Source of the DNA: Neisseria mucosa
Lineage (GTDB): Bacteria; Pseudomonadota; Gammaproteobacteria; Burkholderiales; Neisseriaceae
Direction: 5' to 3'
Assembly (NCBI RefSeq): GCF_003044445.1
Contig: NZ_POWX01000003.1
Coordinates: 124,001 to 188,000 of the forward strand
Length of the DNA stretch: 64,000 nt
Part shown: one piece after another, positions 60,131 to 64,000 of the stretch
How the letters are laid out: the number at the start of each line of letters is the position of its first letter
Numbering within the stretch: position 1 is the first letter of the stretch
Notes under the pieces: model-generated
Told to the model about the DNA's origin: nothing
Database searches by the model: none
What the model saw: only the letters and a program-made list of their open reading frames with translations
Translations under genes and position numbers: made by a program

Positions 60131-62407
60131 TTATTTCGCCAATTCGGCACGCAGTTTGTGGGTAACGTTCATCATCACTTGGAGTTGTTCCAGAGTTTCT
60201 TTCCAACCGCGTGTTTTCAGACCGCAGTCCGGGTTCACCCACAGGCGTTCAACCGGTACGACTTCGATGGCTTTACGCAACAGGTGTTCTACTTCGGCTT
60301 CTGTCGGTACGCGTGGGCTGTGGATGTCGTAAACGCCCGGGCCGATGTCGTTCGGGTATTTGAATTCGCCGAACGCGGTCAACAGTTCCATGTCGGAACG
60401 TGAAGTTTCGATGGTAATCACGTCGGCGTCCATAGCGGCGATGGCAGGCAGGATGTCGTTGAACTCAGAGTAGCACATATGAGTGTGGATTTGGGTGCTG
60501 TCTTCGCAACCAGTAGAGGACAGGCGGAAAGATTCGCCGGCCCAGTTCAGGTAGGCATCCCAATCAGCGCGTTTCAAAGGTAGGCCTTCGCGGATGGCAG
60601 GTTCGTCAATTTGGATGACTTTGATGCCGGCTTTTTCCAAATCCAATACTTCGTCGTTCAGAGCCAGTGCGATTTGTTTGCACACGGTAGAGCGAGGAAT
60701 GTCGTTGCGGACGAAAGACCATTGCAGGATAGTTACAGGACCAGTCAACATGCCTTTCATCGGGCGTTTGGTCAGGCTTTGTGCGTAAGTGGACCAAGCG
60801 ACAGTCATGGCTTCAGGACGGCTTACGTCACCGAAGATGATAGGTGGTTTCACGCAGCGCGAACCGTAGCTTTGTACCCAGCCGTATTGGGTGAATGCAA
60901 AACCGCTCAACAGTTCGCCGAAGTATTCGACCATGTCGTTACGCTCGGCTTCGCCGTGTACCAGTACGTCCAAGTCCAGTTTTTCTTGCTCTTCAACCAC
61001 CAAGGCGATTTCTTTTTTCATCGCGGCTTCGTAATCGGCGGCAGACAGTTCGCCTTTTTTGAAGGCTGCACGTGCTTGGCGGATTTCGGTAGTTTGCGGG
61101 AAAGAACCGATGTTGGTAGTCGGCAGCAGAGGCAGGTTCAACCATGCTTGTTGCGCTTTGATGCGGTCGGCAAACGGTGATTTGCGTTGGTCTGCGTTGG
61201 CAGGCAGGTCGGCAAGGCGTTTGGCGACGTCTGCACGGTGGATTTCGCTGCTGTTGGCGCGTGAATCAGCGGCAGCTTGGCTGGCGGCCAGTTCTTCGGC
61301 AACGGAATCACGGCCTTCGTTCAATGCGGCTTTCAGAACGCGCAATTCTTGGGTTTTTTGCAGGGTAAATGCCAACCAAGAGTAGAGGTCGGGTTTGTTG
61401 GCTTTCAGTTTTTCTTCAACTGACAAGTCAAATGGAGTGTGCAACAGCGAGCAAGAGCTGGAAATCCACAAACGGTCGCCCAGTTTGGCTTTCAGAGGCT
61501 CGACAGTTTCCAAAACTTTGTTCAGGTTGGCGCGCCAGATGTTGCGGCCGTCGATAACGCCGGCAGACAGGACTTTGTCGTAGTCGGCAAATGCGTCCAG
61601 TTGTTCGGGAGCGCGTACCAAGTCGATGTGCAGGCCGTCAACGGGCAGGGCTTTCAACAATGCGGCGTGTTCGGCAACAGAACCGAAGTAAGTGCTCAAC
61701 AGGATTTTGGCGTTTACTTTGCTCAAAGTGGCGTAAACGTCTTTGTAGGCTTCCACCCATTCTTTAGGCAGGTCAACGGCCAAAGCAGGCTCGTCGATTT
61801 GAATCCATTCGGCACCGGCTTCAACCAAAGCGTTTAGGATTTCAACGTAAACGGGCAGCAGTTTTTGCAACAGGCTCAGGCGGTTGAATTCGACTGCGCC
61901 TTTTTCTTTACCGACCCACAGGAAGGTCAGCGGGCCGACGATGGTCGGTTTGGCTTTCAGACCCAAAGCTTGGGCTTCTTTCAGTTGTTGAACGTAGTGT
62001 TTGGCGTTTGCTTTGAATTCGGTATCGGCATGGAATTCAGGCACCAAGTAGTGATAGTTGGTGTCGAACCATTTGGTCATTTCGATGGCGAATTGGTCTT
62101 TGTTGCCGCGCGCCAGTTGGAAGAATTGTTCCAAAGACAGGTTTTGGCTGTCGAAGCCGAAACGGGCGGGAATCGCGCCGGTAGCGACTTGCAGGTCGAG
62201 GATGTGGTCGTAGAAAGTGAAATCGCCTACGGCAACGTAATCGGCGTTGGCAGCGGCTTGGTGTTTCCAGTTTTTTTCACGCAGGTCTTTGGCGACGTCG
62301 AGCAGCTCTTGTTCGCTGATTTCTTTGCGCCAGTATTTTTCTTGGGCGAATTTCAATTCACGGAAGGCGCCGACACGCGGGAAGCCTGAGAAATGTAATG
62401 TTGTCAT
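60131..62407 (-). CDS. metE: Cobalamin-independent methionine synthase
   Basis: Methylates homocysteine using 5-methyl-tetrahydrofolate polyglutamate. 758 residues from the ATG at 62407 (MTTLHFSGFPRVGAFRELKFA). Zinc ligands: His and Cys in THMCYSEFND, Glu further on, and Cys in VNPDCGLKTRGW near the C-terminus. IDEPALAVDLP and QIDEPAIREGLPL are the substrate-binding blocks of the two barrels. It follows metF on the same strand. Confidence 0.97.
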   Translation of the reverse strand: MTTLHFSGFPRVGAFRELKFAQEKYWRKEISEQELLDVAKDLREKNWKHQAAANADYVAVGDFTFYDHILDLQVATGAIPARFGFDSQNLSLEQFFQLARGNKDQFAIEMTKWFDTNYHYLVPEFHADTEFKANAKHYVQQLKEAQALGLKAKPTIVGPLTFLWVGKEKGAVEFNRLSLLQKLLPVYVEILNALVEAGAEWIQIDEPALAVDLPKEWVEAYKDVYATLSKVNAKILLSTYFGSVAEHAALLKALPVDGLHIDLVRAPEQLDAFADYDKVLSAGVIDGRNIWRANLNKVLETVEPLKAKLGDRLWISSSCSLLHTPFDLSVEEKLKANKPDLYSWLAFTLQKTQELRVLKAALNEGRDSVAEELAASQAAADSRANSSEIHRADVAKRLADLPANADQRKSPFADRIKAQQAWLNLPLLPTTNIGSFPQTTEIRQARAAFKKGELSAADYEAAMKKEIALVVEEQEKLDLDVLVHGEAERNDMVEYFGELLSGFAFTQYGWVQSYGSRCVKPPIIFGDVSRPEAMTVAWSTYAQSLTKRPMKGMLTGPVTILQWSFVRNDIPRSTVCKQIALALNDEVLDLEKAGIKVIQIDEPAIREGLPLKRADWDAYLNWAGESFRLSSTGCEDSTQIHTHMCYSEFNDILPAIAAMDADVITIETSRSDMELLTAFGEFKYPNDIGPGVYDIHSPRVPTEAEVEHLLRKAIEVVPVERLWVNPDCGLKTRGWKETLEQLQVMMNVTHKLRAELAK

Positions 62408-62500
62408 GTTGAACTCTCCAGTTGGATTTTGTAAGGACCGGTTCAATCCGAATCGGTCGGTATTGTAAATCAGAATAGGGCGGATGGGGCGGCGTTTTGT

Positions 62501-62530
62501 TTTTCAGACGACCCCTGAGGTCGTCTGAAA
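62501..62530 (-). terminator. DUS pair between metF and metE
   Basis: TTTTCAGACGACC and GGTCGTCTGAAA with a 5-base loop, 12 bases after the metF stop. The 135-base gap thus contains a possible terminator, so metE may have its own promoter as well. Confidence 0.6.
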
Positions 62531-62542
62531 CCGTTTTCGGCT

Positions 62543-63421
62543 TTAGGGGCGCACGCCTAAAATATGGCAGATGGCGTAAGTCAGCTCGCTGCGGTTGAGC
62601 GTGTAGAAGTGGAAATCTTTCACGCCTTCGCGGGACAGGACTTTGACCATGTCGATGGCGATACTTGCCGCCACCAGATTGCGCGTGCCTTGGTCGTTGT
62701 CCAAGCCTTCATACATTTGCGACAGCCATTTCGGGATTTTGACGTTGGTTACTTGCGCCATTTTGCCGAGCTGCTTGAAGTTGGTAACAGGCAGGATGCC
62801 GGGAACGATTTCGACGTCAATGCCCAACATCACGCAGCGGTCGCGGAAGCGCAGGTAGCGTTCTACGTCGAAGAAGAATTGGGTGATGACGTGGTTTGCA
62901 CCCGCATCGATTTTGCGCTTCAGATTGATCAGGTCGGCTTGTGCGGATTTCGCTTCGGGATGCACTTCGGGATATGCCGCTACGGAGATGTCGAAGTCGG
63001 CAACGGAGCGCAGGAGTTTGACCAAGTCTTCGGCGTAAAACGGTTTTTTCTCATAGCCGGGCGGCTCGTCGCCGCGCAGGGCGACAATACGGCGGATGCC
63101 GCTGTCCCAATAGTCTTTGGCGATTTGGCGCAATTCGTCGGGAGAAGCGTCGATGCCGGTCAGGTGCGGCGCGGCTTCCAAGCCGGTTTCTTGTTTGATG
63201 CGTTTGACGATGCTATGCGTACGGTCGCGTTCGCCGGAGTTGGCGCCGTAGGTTACGGATACGAACTTGGGATGGAGGGTTTGCAGGCGATGGATGGAGT
63301 CCCACAGCATGGTTTCCATTTGCTCGTTTTTCGGCGGGAAAAATTCGAACGAAACGTTGATGTCGCCTTTCAAATCGGAAAGGCTGTTATTTAACGCATT
63401 GATTTCTTTTGCGTAACTCAT
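62543..63421 (-). CDS. metF: 5,10-Methylenetetrahydrofolate reductase
   Basis: Flavoprotein that makes the 5-methyl-tetrahydrofolate used by MetE. 292 residues. The N-terminal NVSFEFFPPKNEQME carries the conserved Glu; VTYGANSGERDRTHSI and AAPHLTG are folate/FAD residues; VTQFFFDVERYLRFRDRC and PGILPVTNF follow in typical order. Upstream of metE on the same strand. Confidence 0.97.
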   Translation of the reverse strand: MSYAKEINALNNSLSDLKGDINVSFEFFPPKNEQMETMLWDSIHRLQTLHPKFVSVTYGANSGERDRTHSIVKRIKQETGLEAAPHLTGIDASPDELRQIAKDYWDSGIRRIVALRGDEPPGYEKKPFYAEDLVKLLRSVADFDISVAAYPEVHPEAKSAQADLINLKRKIDAGANHVITQFFFDVERYLRFRDRCVMLGIDVEIVPGILPVTNFKQLGKMAQVTNVKIPKWLSQMYEGLDNDQGTRNLVAASIAIDMVKVLSREGVKDFHFYTLNRSELTYAICHILGVRP

Positions 63422-63517
63422 TGGCTGTGTACCTCGGTTGTCTTTTTTAAACGTTTTCAGGCTGGTATGATAAATTCGCCTTGTGTATGAGTCAAATTCA
63501 AAATTTTCAGAAAGTTT

Positions 63518-63625
63518 ATGAATTATTTTAATGTGGATGCGGTTGACCCTGTTCCTATTTATGTGAGGACAGGCTGGGGGGAGAATACCTATTCAGAGAT
63601 GTGGGAATATTTTGAAATTAAATAA
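63518..63625 (+). CDS. Possible 35-residue ORF
   Basis: MNYFNVDAVDPVPIYVRTGW ... EYFEIK, open from ATG to TAA. No ribosome site and no recognised family. It may be a fragment of a decayed gene; the rest of 63422-63701 shows no other content apart from promoter DNA of metF. Confidence 0.2.
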   Translation: MNYFNVDAVDPVPIYVRTGWGENTYSEMWEYFEIK

Positions 63626-63701
63626 CTTTCAATGTTCGGTATTTCACTTGAACAGCGGCATCGACGGGATATTTCGCATTTGAATTTGCACGAAGCCCGT
63701 T

Positions 63702-63734
63702 AAAACGTCGTCTGAAAATTTTTCAGACGACGTC
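63702..63734 (-). terminator. DUS-variant palindrome, terminator of iscX
   Basis: AAAACGTCGTCTGAAAA and TTTTCAGACGACGTCT with a one-base centre; both arms carry the ACGTCGTC variant. Confidence 0.75.
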
Positions 63735-63763
63735 TTTGTCTTTAGCTTGCAAATGATACAGCC

Positions 63764-63961
63764 TCACTCAGCCTCTTCAATCCATGCCTGTTGCACGGCT
63801 TCGAGGATGCGCTCGCCGCAGCGTGCGGGATCGTCGTCGAAGTCAGGCAACGCCATAATCAGGTCGCGCAACTGGGTGAAGCGAACGGTTTTCGGGTCGA
63901 TGCTGTCGCCGTGCAGGTCGTAGAGTTCTTCGGCGATGCGTTGGGTGTCTGTCCATTTCAT
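63764..63961 (-). CDS. iscX: Iron-sulfur assembly protein IscX
   Basis: 65-residue acidic protein that binds IscS and tunes Fe-S cluster assembly. The sequence MKWTDTQRIAEELYDLHGDSIDPKTVRFTQLRDLIMALPDFDDDPARCGERILEAVQQAWIEE has all family features (WTD...IA..L, DP..VRFTdL, DF.DDP.RC.E.iLEAIQ.aW). It is usually the last gene of the isc operon; the preceding members would lie beyond the window edge. Confidence 0.95.
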   Translation of the reverse strand: MKWTDTQRIAEELYDLHGDSIDPKTVRFTQLRDLIMALPDFDDDPARCGERILEAVQQAWIEEAE

Positions 63962-64000
63962 GATGTCGTTCCTTTTGGAGTGTCCGAATTTTCGATTCGG

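Overview
The window is chromosomal DNA of a commensal Neisseria, most likely of the N. mucosa / N. sicca / N. macacae group. The main evidence is the DNA uptake sequence (DUS): dozens of copies of AGGTCGTCTGAA, the 'mucosa' dialect, mostly as inverted pairs just after genes, instead of the ATGCCGTCTGAA of N. meningitidis/gonorrhoeae. Correia repeats (CREE), an IS1655-like IS30 transposase, and genes such as bfrA/bfrB, a short feoB and Mpl also fit Neisseria. Species assignment is inference.

Layout. 1-4200: putrescine uptake (potGHI) followed by a PuuB-like oxidase cut by the window edge. 4700-12800: radC, a DUF1841 protein, a lone MlaC-like protein, a cytochrome b561, nnrD, a fused two-domain ABC permease, a methyltransferase and mpl. 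12800-15740: a mobile patch with a CREE, two IS1655-like copies in opposite orientation and a small cupin gene between them. 15740-18200: iron(II) uptake (feoA, feoB and a 42-residue Cys-rich partner). 18400-26800: nnrE, a 5'-truncated choline/carnitine acyltransferase, sulfate-binding protein, yddG, bioB, fbp, a lipoprotein. 26900-32800: pcnB, truB, an unknown membrane protein, rbfA, an oxidoreductase and recA. 33000-36500: pyruvate formate-lyase and its activase with an FNR-like site upstream. 36700-37800: the bacterioferritin pair. 38000-41600: a full-length CREE, typA and an IS3-family element. 41600-49400: an unknown protein, lipA-lipB-ybeD, lon, HU, a VanZ-like gene, pth, rnfH-ratA. 49500-58800: Sel1-repeat protein, hpnC, a hydrolase, crcB, ispD-dnaQ, a HugZ-like haem protein with a Fur-type promoter, a DUF4124 protein, purM and a PerM-like protein. 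58800-64000: a tiny membrane protein, mtnP, a nested CREE, metE, metF, iscX.

The genes are mainly housekeeping. Iron handling recurs (Feo, Bfr, HugZ-like, IscX), and so does methionine/methylthio metabolism (metE, metF, mtnP). I found no tRNA, rRNA, CRISPR array or phage region, and no convincing new multi-gene system. The most unusual signals are structural: a DUS-dialect island over truB-rbfA, an IS inserted in the exact centre of a DUS palindrome with a 4-bp duplication, a CREE nested in an older CREE, and compensating base changes in DUS terminator stems.
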